From NCBI RefSeq assembly GCF_030272615.1, contig NC_081406.1, positions 264,345,692-264,409,691 of the forward strand: DNA of 64,000 bases. Direction: 5' to 3'. The first letter of the stretch is position 1, and every line of letters begins with the position of its first letter. Source of the stretch: Cryptomeria japonica (lineage: Eukaryota > Streptophyta > Pinopsida > Cupressales > Cupressaceae). Shown here piece after piece: positions 1 through 14,228 of the stretch. Both the position numbers and the translations under genes were made by a program. The notes under the pieces were generated by a model. It ran no database searches and was not told the origin of the DNA. It saw only the letters and a list, made by a program, of their open reading frames with translations.

Positions 1-1555
1 AATAGAAGAGGTTTAAATATTTTTGTTATGATCCAAAATGAAGAGGTAGAGGGTCAGATTTGCTTGGCATTGTAAGAGTTTGGGGTTTGGCGATAAAAAT
101 ACAAGGTTTTTCCTTGCAATTTTTGTTTGAAACTCTTCTTCTTTGCTTCATTTTTTATTGGAAATGGACTTGGAAATGTATAGGAGTGTTGGTACTATCA
201 TTTGATAATATTATTGAAGGTTTAACATTCAAATCTAATATGCTCTCATTAGTTGTTCTAAAATCTGTTGTAGGTGATTGTTTTGGGGAAGTTTTGAGAG
301 TCACAATGCAAATGTGACCCATTCCACTTTATGTGGTTGTTTTTTCTTGTGGAATGGGTTAGGAATATTGTATTATATGTGTCTCTAACCTTACATGTGC
401 AGGGAATAACTTGAAGATGAAGTGTTGATACCCTAGGGTAAGAGATTGAGTGAGGAAAAGCATGAAAATGGAGGCATGAGTACAACAGCAGAAGATCTAC
501 CTTAAGGAGGTAGTTTTTTTATGTGAAAAAGATTTAGGGGATGGTAAATTAATTTTCAATACCAGGTTTCAAGATCTGGAAGTGAGTTTTGGGGATTGAA
601 CAAGGAGGCCCTAGTTTTTTAGGCCTAAAAAGGGGGGTTTACTATCTAACCTATCAAATGAGTGTTTATTGCCTTGAAACCTGGAAAATCTATTGTTTTG
701 GAACATTTTTAAAGACTATTATTTGTTTTTATTTGTGTTCATACCATTTGTTGGTACTTACTTTGGAAAAGAGGGCTAATTGGGCCTAGTTGGTGTGTAG
801 CAAGGTGTTGGTCTGAGTATTTCGTCCAAAATAACCATAGTTGATTTTCACATATATTATGTAACTTCTATAAGGGTTTTCAGATATATAATTTTTTTTT
901 CAAGTGTTTTGGGATTATTTTGAGTAAAGGTTAGATTACCCGCTGAACAGGGCTATTAGGGAATTGGCCTATTTAGGGACCCGGGTAAGGGTTTGTGAGT
1001 GAACCAGTTGATAGGGTTAGTGAAGCCTATTGGTTAAAGTGTAATATGGTATGAAGAGACCCTAGGAAGTGTTGTAACAAGTTGGTAAGGTTGAGAGTTC
1101 TATTTGGGCATCTTGGTGAAGCCTAGTGAAGGAGGGTGAAATAAGAATAGTTGAGTTTTTGAAGAAGAAAGAATGATAAGTTGCAATGTGATTGTGGGAG
1201 GGTCCATGATGCTTTGCATCACTTGGCTATATAATCAATGGGTATCCTATGTAATAATAATCCAATTGATCCATTTGTATTGCAATAATAATGAGAATAT
1301 AGTTTATTCTTGTCACATTATTTCTCTCTTGTTTTGTGCTTTTCATTTGGCCTCTAGATCTTGGGTAACTATCTTCATAGCCAATTCTTACAATAAGGAA
1401 TGTACAAGTAATACATTGAGATATCAATGCGAGAGATCTAATTATTATGCCTGACATTGTGGATGATGATGATTTCTATTTAAGTGACTAGATTAGATCT
1501 AGAATAAATATTGTTTAGTACCTCAATAGGATTGAATCCATGGTTATTAGACTAC
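1..1555. other. Unassigned intergenic sequence
   Basis: I see no supportable gene here. The plus strand is rich in G and T, with several short open frames of 60-93 codons that have no recognisable motif and low-complexity composition. The text around 780-1150 (repeated GTGAAGCCTA-type phrases and AGGGTT runs) resembles the non-coding part of a long LTR, but no LTR ends or target duplication could be found, so it is left unassigned. Confidence 0.3.
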
Positions 1556-1559
1556 AACT

Positions 1560-4390
1560 AGAAAAAATCCTTTAGGAACAAAACTCATGTTTGTCTCCTT
1601 CATATTTCTTGCTGACACCCATTACTCGCCCAGATCATGTTAATAATGTTTATCTTATCTTTGAAAGGCTTTGACTTTACAAGATGAGACTAAATACCCT
1701 TAAATGTGTCTTTGGGATTGAGGGTGACAAACTACTGGGTTTTATTATTTCTTATCATGGAATAAAAGTTTATACTAATAGAATTGATGCAATTGTTAAC
1801 ATGCCTCCACCTAAAAGTGTTTCTCAACTTCATAGTCTTCAAGGAAAGGTATAGGCAATTTGAAGATTCTTTCTTAATTGGTTAATTATATCCTTCTTTT
1901 CACCCATTTATTAAAAAGAATGTATGCAATGGGGTGATAAGTGCCAAAAAGCTTTTGACTCTCAAAAGTTATTTTTTCAATCCTCTTATTTTGATGTCGA
2001 CTATATTACAAAATAGACCTCTCTTTTTATGCATCCTCTCATGCTTTAGCAACTTTATTAGCTCAACATGATGATGTTTGTAAACAAAGGGTAGTCTATT
2101 ACATCAATTGAATTTTACTAGATTATTACTCTCATATTCAACTTTGGAGAAATAATATCTTACTCTTATTCTTGCAACATAGAATCCAAGGAATCATATT
2201 CTTCATGTTGAGACCCATGTCATAGTAAAGTTAAACCCCCTTAAACACTTAATTTCTAAAACCAATCTTTCATGAAGATTGGTTAAGTGAGTGATGTTGC
2301 TTTTTGAATTTGATCTCAAGTTCATCTCTTAAAAAGCAATAAAAGGTCAAATTGTCAGTGATCATTTAGTTGATGCTCCTTCACCCTATTCCTTTCCTAC
2401 TTTAGATATGTTCCCTAATAATAATCTCTGATCTTCATAAGAAAATTTCACATGGAAGATGTACTTTGATGAATTGAGATGTCAAACTAGTTTTGGAGCA
2501 TAAACTGTAGTATTACTCTTGCTTGTTGGTAAACCAATTCCTCTTTCCCTTCAACTAATTATTTTTGTAAAAATGCCATCGACAAGTATGAAGTTATTTT
2601 GTTGCCTTACATGCCATATTATCTTTACACATTAACCATATTCATGTATATGGTAATTTTGACTTAATTATAAACTAGATCACAAAGACGTATCAGGCTA
2701 AATAGGATAAATTGTCTTGGTACCATGAGTTAACCTTGTCCTTAATAGATTTTTTTCTTAATAGATTTTTTTCTTTCACTATCAATAACATTCTAATTGG
2801 AGATAATCGTCATCCAAATTCATTGGTAAGCACTACTTCTCTTGTATCCTCCGATGTGTATTGTTTTGTGATCTACGTGCTCTATTCTACCATTTTTAAA
2901 GATAAACTTGATCCTAGCAGTCTTATATGTGCATTTAACATAAACTTAGATGAATGATGTTCTCACATCTACAATTTTTTGAAAAATGAAAGTTTTCCTG
3001 ACAATGCTTCTAAAAATACTCATTCAAATACAAAAACTTTCAACACGCTACATCATTCTTTCTAATATTCTTTATTGTGGATCTTACAATGATCTTTTGT
3101 TATGATGTCTAAGTTGATAATACATGTTTCCCTTCAAGAAGCTCATCCAAGCTCTAGAGGTGGAAACTTTGAGGGTGAATCCTTAGTAAACAAGTTGTTA
3201 CACATGGTATACTATTGGTAAACAATGGAACAAGATTCATTTTCCTTTGTCAGTAAATGTCCTCAATGAGAGAACACATCAATATAATCCAAGATCTTGT
3301 GCAAGGAATTTGTGCCCAAGCATATCCTTGGCCATTTTCTATTTGGAGCTTGGATATTATTGGGAAATTTTCCCTATCTTTTGTTAGGATTTAGGCAAAC
3401 TAAAGAAATAAATAATATTAATTATAATGCAAAATGAAAGAGACAAAAATAAAAATTCACAACAATACACAAATTTAACATAGTTCACTTAGTGTGAGCT
3501 ACATCCACAAAGAAACAACTATCCACTTTTTTTTTGTTATCTAATAAAGAGAAAATTACAATCTCATGATTTTTTACATTTCACAGCCACTTATTTATCA
3601 ATCCTTTTTGGTATTTTACAAAGGTCAGTTTACATACCAAAGTAGCAACCAACTCCTTTATTAAATAATGGGAAATTTTTGCTTCAAGGGTGCAATCCCT
3701 AACAACCCCCACACCCTTATCATAGGCTCCACCCCCAAGCTCCCACCAAGGGGATAGGCCCCTTGGACCTTGTAGGAGGGGCTCTACCCTACTTGCACTC
3801 CCCCGTTAATTGATTTGTGGGAGAAAACATGGCTATCAAAGTCACCAAAAGCCCACAACATGATCAATCACCTCATGCCAACATCTTCTTCTAAATGACA
3901 AACTTTCATTATAACAAGTGCATATTACTTTACAAAGTGGGCAGAAGTTGTTTAGCTTTGATAATTTGTAGAATTCTTCTAGATATTATAATTTCTCACT
4001 TTGGATTGCCTTCTATTTTTTTTTTTTTTATAATGGTACATCACTTACGAACATATAAGTGAAATAATTCTTATAGAGATTTCATATTCAACACGATTTC
4101 TCTATTTCATATTACCCTCAATCTAATGGTCAAGCTAAGGATTCTAATAAAAATATTGAATAAATTCTTTGGACAATTGTAAACAAAGATGGTAAGAATA
4201 GACATACTCAATTAACTTATGCACTATGGGACTATCATATAGGTATTTGTATGGATACTAGTACTACCCCACACAAACTAGTTTATGGTGGTGATGTTAT
4301 TATATCTTTCACATTAGAAATTTCATCTTTGCAAATTTCCCTTAAAGGGTTTATTGATGATGACACTTACTAGGAAAATCAGATGTTCGT
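1560..4390 (+). mobile_element. Decayed Ty3/Gypsy retrotransposon (pol fossil)
   Basis: This is the broken remains of a Ty3/Gypsy pol gene, with many breaks. In order along the plus strand I can recognise the end of reverse transcriptase (about 1,620-1,860; a phrase like LNPLKCVFGI and a GKVQAI segment), RNase H remnants (about 1,950-2,340, ending near KAIKGQIVSDHL), a second RNase H-like segment (about 2,450-2,960, with YFDE and IGDNRHPNSL resembling the usual DN..AD.LA motif), and integrase (about 3,150-4,390, with a YYW...C..C zinc-finger-like part, SLDIIG, YFTKWAEVV and YPQSNGQA). A second RNase H before integrase is typical of the Tat lineage, so that lineage is my tentative placing. No LTRs were found. 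The element is old. Confidence 0.7.
3385..3890. mobile_element. Insertion splitting the Gypsy integrase
   Basis: The integrase reading of the Gypsy fossil stops after a SLDIIGKF-like phrase and resumes about 500 bp later at YFTKWAEVV. The DNA between is A/T-rich and contains a stretch around 3,470-3,560 (a TTTAACATAGTTCACTTAG-like phrase followed by GAGAAAATTACAATCTCATG) that resembles non-coding sequence seen in many plant dispersed repeats. I could not define its ends or a target duplication, and its class is unknown. Confidence 0.4.
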
Positions 4391-7300
4391 TATCCTATCA
4401 CTCACCCTGACTATAGAGAGTCGCCCCTGCCCCATAGTTCAAGCGCATGTTACATATACAAGGTAGAAACCTTTGGGTGGTATTGGGCTAAGGGGTCAAA
4501 GTTTATATAGTGTCGATTGGTGCTAGAATATCCTCTATATCGACTGATGGGTGATGTGGTGCTTGATAACTTGAGCCCCCTCTATTTATCTCTGAAATCC
4601 CTATCTATATAGGGGATGTGGTCTAGCCCCTATTTATAGATGGGTATGGGTATGGGCATGGGCATGATGATTAAGATTGATAGCCATAACCAAAGCTACC
4701 TCTATATTTTTTTCTCCCACCCATCCTTGCAATAACTCTATATCTGAAACTATAGTTGGGTGGGAGAGGATATAGTTGGTGGGGGATGGGTAGATAATCA
4801 TAGGGTTCTAAAAAAAATGTTGGAAAAAGATTGAACATGTGGAGGAAGGTCAGGAATTCAAAGACATTTTGAATTGTAATATTTCATCTCAATGGGGCGC
4901 CATGTAGAAATATGGGTAGGCCTATCTAATTTGAATACGGTAGGGTCTACATCAGCTTGAACTGCTTAATGAGCATCACTTAAATGCTCTGGAAAATCTT
5001 CAACCTTAAAAAAATCTCTTTCTAAGCAATATAATAAAAAAAAAAATTCTCAAAGTTTCAAGATAAGCAATCTTGTTCACTATGAGAACCAGACAAATAT
5101 GCACCTCCAAGTCAAAAATGAAAATTTAGCACTTACTAGTTATGTTCTCACATATTCACCTTTATCTATAGTTCTAGTTCTTATGGTCTATCTTCAATGG
5201 ATGGTAAGACCTTGAAGGAACATGTAAATTGCATGCATCTTCATCACTATTATGCATAAAATTACTTAGTGACATGTGCATAACACACATTCTTGGTTAG
5301 GATTGATGTTGCTTATAACATTTCATTCCTACATCATCACATTCTCGTTTGTGTTATGATGTGCATGTGAATTGTATGTCTCTATCAAAACTAAAATATG
5401 CATATATCCTATTATATGTAATTGGTCATTTAATTATGTTTTAATTTTAATTAGTGATTAGCAAAATATTGTACATTTATTTCATTAAGCATGTTTTCAA
5501 CATTCATTTTCTAATTGGTATATTGCAATATAATTTGCAAATTTATTTTATTTTATTTACTTGACTTATGTTACTTTAAATATTTAGAAATTATTGTCTT
5601 GATTATAATAATAAATTTTAATGTTAAGCAAAATATGTTATTTCATTTTATTAGCATGGTTGTTGTTTCATTTTACGCAATTGCAAACACAATATTATAG
5701 TGTTGTAAAGTGTACTCCTTTAATTATGAGTCCAATTTCACACTCTCCTTAGCACTTACTATATTTTTCCACTCCCTTAAGCATTTTAGAACCATTTCTA
5801 GCCTTGAATTAACCTTCAACTCAAGAATATAGGTCCTATCCTATTTCAAAAATTCAACACACTTAATCCTATACTTAAATGTCATTAATCCAAATTTAAA
5901 TTCTAGATCCAATATTAGGGTCCTGTCATCTCCCTTCCCTAAAAATTGGGGCCTATTTTGTCCAATCACTATGACTTAGCCACGATGATCAATATTTTTT
6001 AGCCAAAATTTTAGGAGAGTAACATGTTGGCCTTAACATTATTGGATCTAGTCTCAAAATTAGGATACGACATTTGTAATTCAGTCTTTTATCAATTCCA
6101 AGCATGTAACTCATATATAAGCAAGTCAGCTTTCCTCATTTGGATGAGACATTAAGTACACTCCTTAGGATGAGAGAGCTCTCCAAAAAGTGAGTCTATA
6201 CGTCCGTAAATTTGAGGAAATAATTCATCAACATCAAGTCTTCATAAAAAAAATGTTCATCATGATGGAAGCTTCAAGGAACGTTGGAGTATTATGTAGA
6301 GTTATTGATTGGTGATTAGGTTATACCTCTCCCTAAGGGTTTGGTATGATTTCATGTCACTCTTACATTTCTATAATTTAGCTTCAGATGTGAGATCTAA
6401 CATTGATCTATATTCATTCAGGTGATTCATGTTTTCCTTGAGTTGATATATGCATCACCCTTAATTGTCTCATCTATGGTTCATTCTAACACACTTGAGT
6501 AGGGCCCTTATTTATGTTTATGCACTTATTTTCTCATCAAAATCTTAGACACACTTAAGTTTTAGAGCACACGGTATTATTTTCAAATCCAACTTGGCTA
6601 TTCGCGAAGGTAGAAATAACAAAAACGAGGGCTTAACCAAGGCAAGCCCCTCTATAGCCACAACACCATTTTCCTTCTCTTTTACAAGTTCATAAATAGG
6701 TCTCACACAAATTTTGAAGACATAGGGGTACTTAGCATGCATATATAGTGATTCTTAGGAAATTTCATTAAAAAAAACCCTGGTCAGTAACAACCAACAC
6801 CAATATCGTCGAGTTAGTGGCGCCTAGCACTATTGACCTTCCTATTTGGTCTGAAACTTGGTGGGAAGGCAATCTTGAGGCTCTTGATACTAGATCTTCT
6901 CTCCAAATTCACTTGGGTACTTGTCAAGACTATGACACCTAGCCACAATAACCAACTATTTTGAGCAATGGCTTTTGTCACAAGTGTACTTTTTTAGCAT
7001 TGTTCCAAATCTATACTTGCTTGTATCTTAATATTTATTTATTAGTCAATTTTATCAATTTATGTGTTCTTTCATACATGTTTTTGGACCTAATTAGCTC
7101 ACATCTGAATCAATCAAGCAATATTTCAAACAACAATAAATAAAACCTAGGGATTGCTTGACTCTCTTTGAATAAGAGTTTGTCAAGAATACACCCCTTT
7201 ATTGCTCGTATTCAAATGTTTCATGAAAGAGGGTTTGGTTCTAGTTATATTACTTGCTATATTTATCCACCCTTTTTCATCTTAAATGGTTATTTTATTA

Positions 7301-7490
7301 TATCACCATTGAATTTAATTAAACATATAATTTTCATGTGTTTAATTAGATCATGACAATAACTAATCTAATGTACATCAATCATGTCATGAACTTACAT
7401 CCATTAAACCTCAAAGTAACATGTGCATAAATATCTCAAAAACTATACAATGTCTATATAAAAACAATATTACGTATTATATCAAAATAT
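4391..7490. other. Unassigned AT-rich intergenic sequence
   Basis: No gene can be supported. The stretch contains a short run of GGGTAT/GGGCAT hexamers at about 4,638-4,668, AT-rich DNA at 5,400-5,700, and segments near 5,900-6,100 and 6,900-6,950 that repeat a phrase about CACTATGACTTAGCC / CTATGACACCTAGCC followed by CAC(G/A)ATGA(T/C)CA, hinting at two diverged copies of one repeat. The open frames (60-65 codons) are low complexity. Confidence 0.3.
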
Positions 7491-9440
7491 CATACAAAAA
7501 TTTGAATGAAGGCACATAGATGTCCAAGCCCTTCAACACTGATAGATCGCCTCCTCGAGGTGGTGGTTGTCTGATAGAGGCATGTGACTGTGAGTGTGTC
7601 GTAGACATGCTCCATGACCATAGTCCTCCTAGCTCCCCTAGGAGCTCTCTAATATGATCCTAAAGTGTCATTTTTCACTCTCATCTCATTATTAGAAAGT
7701 TCATTAGGCTATTATACTTTGCGATATTTTAAATCAATAGGTACACTGCCATGTGATTTGTCAAGTTGCATAGCGAGGTCCTTGGCATTTCTCAAAAGAG
7801 TGTAAGATGTCTTTTTACCACTCTTAGTTCCCATCATGACTTGATCTCTCTTAGCTATCTCTAATTGAGCACTTCAACGGTTTATTGATCTTGATGTCTC
7901 ATCATGGTGGCTAACTTTGCCAATTGTTGCATCTCTCAAACATGGACCTCCTCACAAGAAATATTAAGTTCCACCATGGGATCAAATAGCTATACATGTT
8001 GCTAAGTGGTTTGCAGTGGCCTATAGCATATTGTAACTATCACAACTTTGTCAATCTACACAACTAAGACAATCTTTGCAATGACTTGACTAATGAAGTT
8101 GAGCCACTCTCGTATAAAGTGCTACAAAAACACAATAAAAACCCATCAAATTCAAAATAAATAATATTTTATTATACATCATATAAAAACATAATACAAT
8201 TCTTACCTAGGTCCTCAAGCAACTAGTATGGATCTCAAGGAGTAAGAATGTTACTCGAGGCCATGCTTAATGCGGTGGCAGTTATAGAAGGATTTACTAC
8301 TGTAGGGTGAACTAGTGGAGCTATAGGTTTTGCTTGAGGTGTAATGAATGCCCTTGGCCTCTCCTTTTCCTCCTCTATTATTTTCTCTACTACCTCCTCA
8401 CCACTCAAGGATGACTCCCTCTCCTTAGAGATTTGTACACCACAATCTCCTCTTAGGGAATTATATTGGAAAATCAATGTTAGACCAACACCTTTCAACT
8501 GTTGAATAAATCAAGGACTGAAGTGACATCATCCAAATCCAATGTTGGAGCCTAGTCCTTATCATCACTATTCGAGTCACACAATGAGACCTTTGTAATG
8601 GTCAATCAAGGACAATTGCTTACCCTGGTGGCAATATGATGTGATCAATGTATGTAAGTACTATTAGGGACACTTATTGCACTAGGTCAAACTATTGAAT
8701 GACCTTTCTATAGTAAAATAATATTATAATATGGTTGTACTAACTGACAAATAGTCACTCTTGTTGCATCGAGCCAATTGTGTCCTTTCACCATGGGTTG
8801 ATGCCTCTGAAAGGTCAACACAGGATATTGACAGTCTTCAACCAATCAATGGTTTTCCTACAAAATAACAAGTCGCCATCTATGAAGTATCAAACTAGAG
8901 GGTACACACAAGTCCATGATATATTGAAGGAGATTCTCACGGGATATCCAACAAGTCTCATATAGGTGATGTGCTAGAAATCCCATTATTGTAGCAACAT
9001 GTACACATGAGGCTCATGGCCTCATAGTGCACATATCGATTGATATCACGATATAAATGGGTGAGCATACTCCACTCCCATACAAAAATGATATATCGCT
9101 CTTTCATATCTCTAATAATATAGACGAGGCCCATGTAGAAGAGTGTCTTACCAATTTATAGCTACCCATAATATGGTGGTCATTATCATAATCTATCATA
9201 TAGTAGGTACTGCAACCCATCATTTCTCCAATTACCACAAGTATATGTGTATAATGGTATACGTTGATATTATCATTTGCATCTTGTACGCTAGTGATCC
9301 CACAATCCTCCTCAATGACCACTCACTTGTCATGAATTAATAATTGTATAAAATGTGGTAGACATCAATCAAAGTAACTATCATCTCACTCATAAGGACA
9401 AGGTGTCATGAATTTACTCTGCAAAGATTCTGGGTGGGTT
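7491..9440 (-). pseudogene. Decayed minus-strand coding region, possibly plant-mobile-domain related
   Basis: Read on the minus strand, about 9,120-8,700 gives protein-like text in more than one frame, including HLYRDINRYVHYEAMS and later HNWLDATRVTICQLVQPY. The first phrase is similar in style to the plant mobile domain (PMD, aminotransferase-like) found in plant proteins and transposons, where a Y.D..RYVH.EA-like helix precedes a W.WEH motif; that second motif is not visible here. A further minus-strand frame at 8,498-8,235 (87 codons) is rich in E and K (EEVVEKIIEEEKERPR) and then P/A-rich, and could be a linker of the same relic. The region is interrupted repeatedly. The family assignment is weak; it may be an unrecognised transposon protein. 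Confidence 0.3.
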
Positions 9441-9791
9441 GAAAAAACATTGAGGCGAATTTCCCTCTTATCACCTCTCGACCCCAAGCTGTGTTCTTTG
9501 GTTTAGTCTCGATGAGAGAATGAAGGGTCTTTTAAAGCTGGGTGATGAGGAATTCATTCATCTGATGGAAATGTTTTTGGGTGAAGTTTTTTTGTAGGTG
9601 AAGCACTGTTATCAAATAAATATGGATATAGTGACAATGGTGGTTGCTTGGGGTTTGGAGTTGGGAGGTTCTACTGAAAATGTTTCATGGGTTGTTTGGT
9701 CGATTATGGATGATGAGTGGTTGGTGGGGCTGAATTTAGTGTTGGAGTGGGAAATTCATAGTGTTGGGTTTGACATTGGTGAAGGATTTGA
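9441..9791 (+). mobile_element. LINE-like fragment, left part
   Basis: The stretch from about 9,440 has coding character on the plus strand, including an open frame at 9,598 to about 9,791, and stops abruptly where a TGTAATGCCC LTR-like start begins at 9,792. The right-hand block (14,229-14,862) ends with the typical tail of a plant LINE. I infer that the two were one LINE 3' region before the LTR inserted. No RT or RNase H motif is visible here, so the assignment depends on the right-hand part. Confidence 0.3.
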
Positions 9792-12700
9792 TGTAATGCC
9801 CACCAAAATACCCTAGAGAAACTAAGCATCTAACATACTAAATGGAGATAATTTTTTTTTTTATATTTACAACTAATGCAACACATAACATCGTCTACAA
9901 TTACATCCATTAACATTAATCATTATGAACATGAATTATAAACACACTAACTAATTACGCAAGCGGAATAACATCACAATCATTACTACTATCTCTCTAG
10001 GGTATCTTAACGTCATTACTTAATTAACTATCCTAAGAAATAACATTCTACTCTCTTGATTACTACACTTATTATCAATTAATCCTTAATCTTAAAATCA
10101 AATGCAACTCATATATTGCCTTCCATCACGAAATTCAATCTACTTGATTATTTAACCATTATGAGATGCACTCTACTCTATCATCTAACTAACATGATAT
10201 GCTTACTCTTTCAATGCAAGACTAATCCCTTTTCTTAAGTTCATTTTATAAACCAAATCCAAATGTGCTTAAACCCTTAACCATTTTCTATCTTCATGAT
10301 CTTTATCCATCTATAATGATAGTGCAATACCTAATGCATAAACATAATCATCTTTACTTAACTTCCTTATCCATGCTACACATGCATCTACATTCCTAGC
10401 ATGATCTTTTCCTTAAACATGAATTCCAAATGCATAATGTAAGAATCTTAATGCCTTCCTTAATTAAACATCTTATATGCTATGCATACTTTCCTAACTT
10501 TCCAATGCAACCACATGAATGACATCATCAACTAAGCATGATATTATTAATCAACCATAATTCCTACATTATATGCATTTCATTTACTTAAGGTTCTTTC
10601 ACGTATTAATCTACCTCCTAGATGATAACCATGGAATCTAAAATAATACAAATAACCCATCACATGAATCCATTATATGTCAAGTATAATTCCATTACAA
10701 ACATCTAAGTACATGAAATCATTCCTTTTGATATACAAGTACATAATTATACATCTCATAGTCATGTTATTACAAATCATTCCATGATCCTAGGATACCA
10801 ATCACAATTCATTTACAATTACAATTACCACTACATAAATGATACACATAATGAGCATAGCTCATTCCTAATACATGATTCATCTACATCTTTTACATAA
10901 TAATACATTACACGAATCCAAAATATTCATTACATAAATCCGCTACAAGAAACATCCATAAGTTGCTACAATGAGAGAATCCACATCCACGCATGATGAT
11001 TCCAAGAGAATGTCCCAATGGTTGAAAAGCACCAACCCGACCATGTGGAACCAAAGGAACCACCCCCCATGCTAGGAGATGACACAAGGTCCCAACACAC
11101 ACTCTAGACCTAAGCTGACACCTAACAACCAAAGAGACTAGACAATACAAGGACTATCAAGCAAGGACCAACCACAAGCAATCACACGAAGAAACTCCCA
11201 GAGGCTTATAAATCATCAAGTCATAAATGCAATTCAACAAGGCATATTTACAATCAACAAGGGGATACATGTAGGAGTGGAGTATCATCACATGCTATCC
11301 TCCAAAATAGAAACACAACTCTTCAAGGCATAACCCCTGATAGACATGTGGAGCCATCTCAACCTATGAGAGAATCAAGGGAGATTGACTTACCACCGCA
11401 GTGGCCTTCCCTAGCTTATCCTAAAACATCCTCCTTACGATCAAGTCATGGGGCTCAACTATTAATTATCTTGATTAGGTAACCCTAACTACCCACCCAT
11501 TAATTTATTATTACATTATAACTTGATTACAATATGGTAAACTTCCAATGTGCCCTACCGATCTAGACTTCATGCATCCTTACAAGGAACCACATGCAAG
11601 CCTATCTCTCATGACCCCGATCATCACAAGGAAGCCCACTCCCCCTAACATGTTCGCAAAACAAAATCACAACAAGAGGCTCATAATCAACATATAAATC
11701 TGAAAACCATAAATGCCATCATGCAACCATAACTCATGCATTATCATCCAATTGTCATAATGCCAAGTAAACCAATAAAGATCCTCATAGCAAATTAATA
11801 CATCAAGGACCACAAAAAGGCCATCAAAATTTGCCACTAATATGAAATGAAAGCTACAACAAGGCACATTCACTTGCTAGTTGAACCACAATAGGACAAC
11901 ACTCACAATCTAGGCTCATCAACATGAAGAGAGCACAAAACCTCAACAAGGAAGCATAACAACAAATAGAAGCAAAAACCACAAAAGATCATCAAATCTG
12001 GTCAAACTCAAAGCTGGAAAATATCAACAGACCTCCATAAATGCCTCTAGTACGACATCAAAACTAGAAAACCAAAATAAAATGAGCAAACTAATCAAAA
12101 ATACTAAACATAGGTAGTTTAGCACATATGTTACGTAGAGCAGCGCATATGCTTAACTCTGCAGCGCCTTTACTGCACCTAGAGCGCATTTATCAAACTC
12201 TAGAGTGCATACACAAAATAAAACAACGTATATATTAAAAAATGACGCATTTACAAAACCAGACAGCTCAAATAAAGCACAGTGCAATGCATATGCCCTA
12301 AATAAAATTGTATTTGCACAAGGAAATAACGCATTTACTCATAAAAATACACGGTTTCAGAAAATTTACGACATAAAAATAAAATTGAGTACATCATGAA
12401 AACTCACAAACAAGGGCTCAAAAGAGACGTCTTGGCAATACAAAATGACTGATACAAACATAATATGAAATCAACGACTATAGTGAAAGATATATTGAAA
12501 TACAACCTCACGGCTAGACACTCAAAATGCACTCTGGAAACTCCCAAATAGTTTAATAAACCAAAATGACATTCACAAAATGATCCTTGCCCGAAAGGAA
12601 ATCAAATACATAATTGAACAATCCATAAGCTCACTCAGAGAGAAAACCACAGAAGGAAATTTTATGCAGAGTCGTGCGTTCATGACAAATCTCCCAGCCA

Positions 12701-14228
12701 ATAGAAAAGAATAATTTTCCCCTTTCCCAAAGTTTAACTATATGATATAAATTATGGAAGGAAATATTTCATCCCAATACTATAGTCTAACTATAGGAAA
12801 TATGATTTTTCAAAATACCCGCATACAGACAATTTTGCAGACATGGCGAAAACAGGAATGAAAAAAAACTGAAATACAAATGGAGGGATTCCCCCTACTT
12901 GCGAATAGAAGTAATGCCAATAAGAATCTGTTGAAGCACCCATAAGAAATCCAACAAGCTCCCAAGAAAAATCCAAGCTCAAGCGAAAATTTGCAGAGAA
13001 AGAATCAAGAACGGTAACTCGACAACAAGCTTAGGCTGCCGAATAAAAAGGAATACCAAGTCTAAACCCTAGCCTCAAAATCAACCAATGAGAATAAAGG
13101 GTAGGTGAGGAAAATATTAAAAACATATTTATAATTATAAGAGGGATGTAAAAAGATATATTATAAGATACTTTATTACCCACACATAATTAATAATTAA
13201 ACTATACAAATAACTATAGGCTATGATTAAATAAATAAATCAAATGGGTAATTAAATAAATAACCAAAGGGCTCATAAAATAAATAATTAATCTCCAATA
13301 AATATTATTCAACACTAAATCCAAAGAAATTAATAAACAATAGATAAATAACTAAGCCACAATATTAATTAAACAATGAATACTAAATAAATCAATAGTA
13401 AATAAATGAGCATTAAATCCCAAGTAATTAAATACTCAAATAAAACTATATTAAGCCAACAATTAATTAAACATTAATGACCATATAATCTCACATCAAT
13501 TAATTAAATAAATCCATAAACACTTGCATACTCACAACACCATAACATACTCACATAACCACAACTTACTAACCGACATGGCAAATTACGCCAAGACGCT
13601 GACGACTCAAGGTAGACATCTTAGATCTAGAGTATGTGAAGGGAACTTGTGTCAACTTCGAACCGCATGACATTGGAATTTAAAGACACGCTCAAACCTG
13701 TGGAGCCAGGTGGAGTCAGTGTCTGGTACTTGCAAATCCTGCAACCACAAAGCAACGATACAACGTATGCATATATATCATAACATGCAAGTGATAGGGA
13801 ATCACACCGACACATCCCGCTCGCAATGAGTGATGTGACATTGTCCCTCTCATGAAGACAATCATATAATAATCAAACACATCGCATAATCAACTCATCA
13901 TATGTAATTGTGAAATAGGGTTAGTGTAATCATAATAGCATCAAATCCATAATCAATATAAACCATCAATAGTCCATCAACATAGTAATGCATATAGAAT
14001 CCATCAAGCATATATGATCCATCCAACACATAAATCCATCAAATCACATGATCAATAATTATAATGTCATCATCCATATAAATCATCAAAATAGCATATG
14101 TCCAACTAATGACTAGCATCATAATGGGTAACTGAAACACATGTATAATCATAATCCAAAACATCATAAAGAGTCTAAATAATTTTATCATGCATGAAAT
14201 AAAAGTCAAGTCAAGGAGGGACACTACA
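9792..14228. mobile_element. Probable 4.4-kb solo LTR or long non-coding retroelement block
   Basis: The block starts TGTAATGCCC and ends GGACACTACA, which are typical LTR ends of plant Gypsy elements (TG...CA, in either orientation). It sits between two pieces of coding-like LINE sequence. The whole block has a marked strand bias: the plus strand has very few G residues and is rich in A and C throughout. No protein domain is visible in any frame. No perfect 5-bp target duplication flanks the TG...CA ends; TGATG occurs just inside the left end and just outside the right end, so the exact boundary may be shifted. A solo LTR is the best reading; a large non-coding derivative is an alternative. 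Old. Confidence 0.45.
12116..12345. repeat. Degenerate GCGCATTTA-type short-motif array
   Basis: Within the LTR-like block, variants of the motif (G/A)CGCAT(A/T)T recur about every 25-40 bp: CAGCGCATATG, GAGCGCATTTA, GAGTGCATAC, GACGCATTTA, AACGCATTTA. The spacing is irregular and the units are diverged. Confidence 0.45.

Noticed and set aside
4638-4668. Interstitial telomeric repeat
   Set aside because: The units are GGGTAT and GGGCAT, not TTTAGGG, and the run is only about five units.
8235-8498. Small acidic host protein on the minus strand
   Set aside because: No start context, no conservation evidence, and the frame lies in a region of decayed coding text. It is kept only as part of the possible relic.
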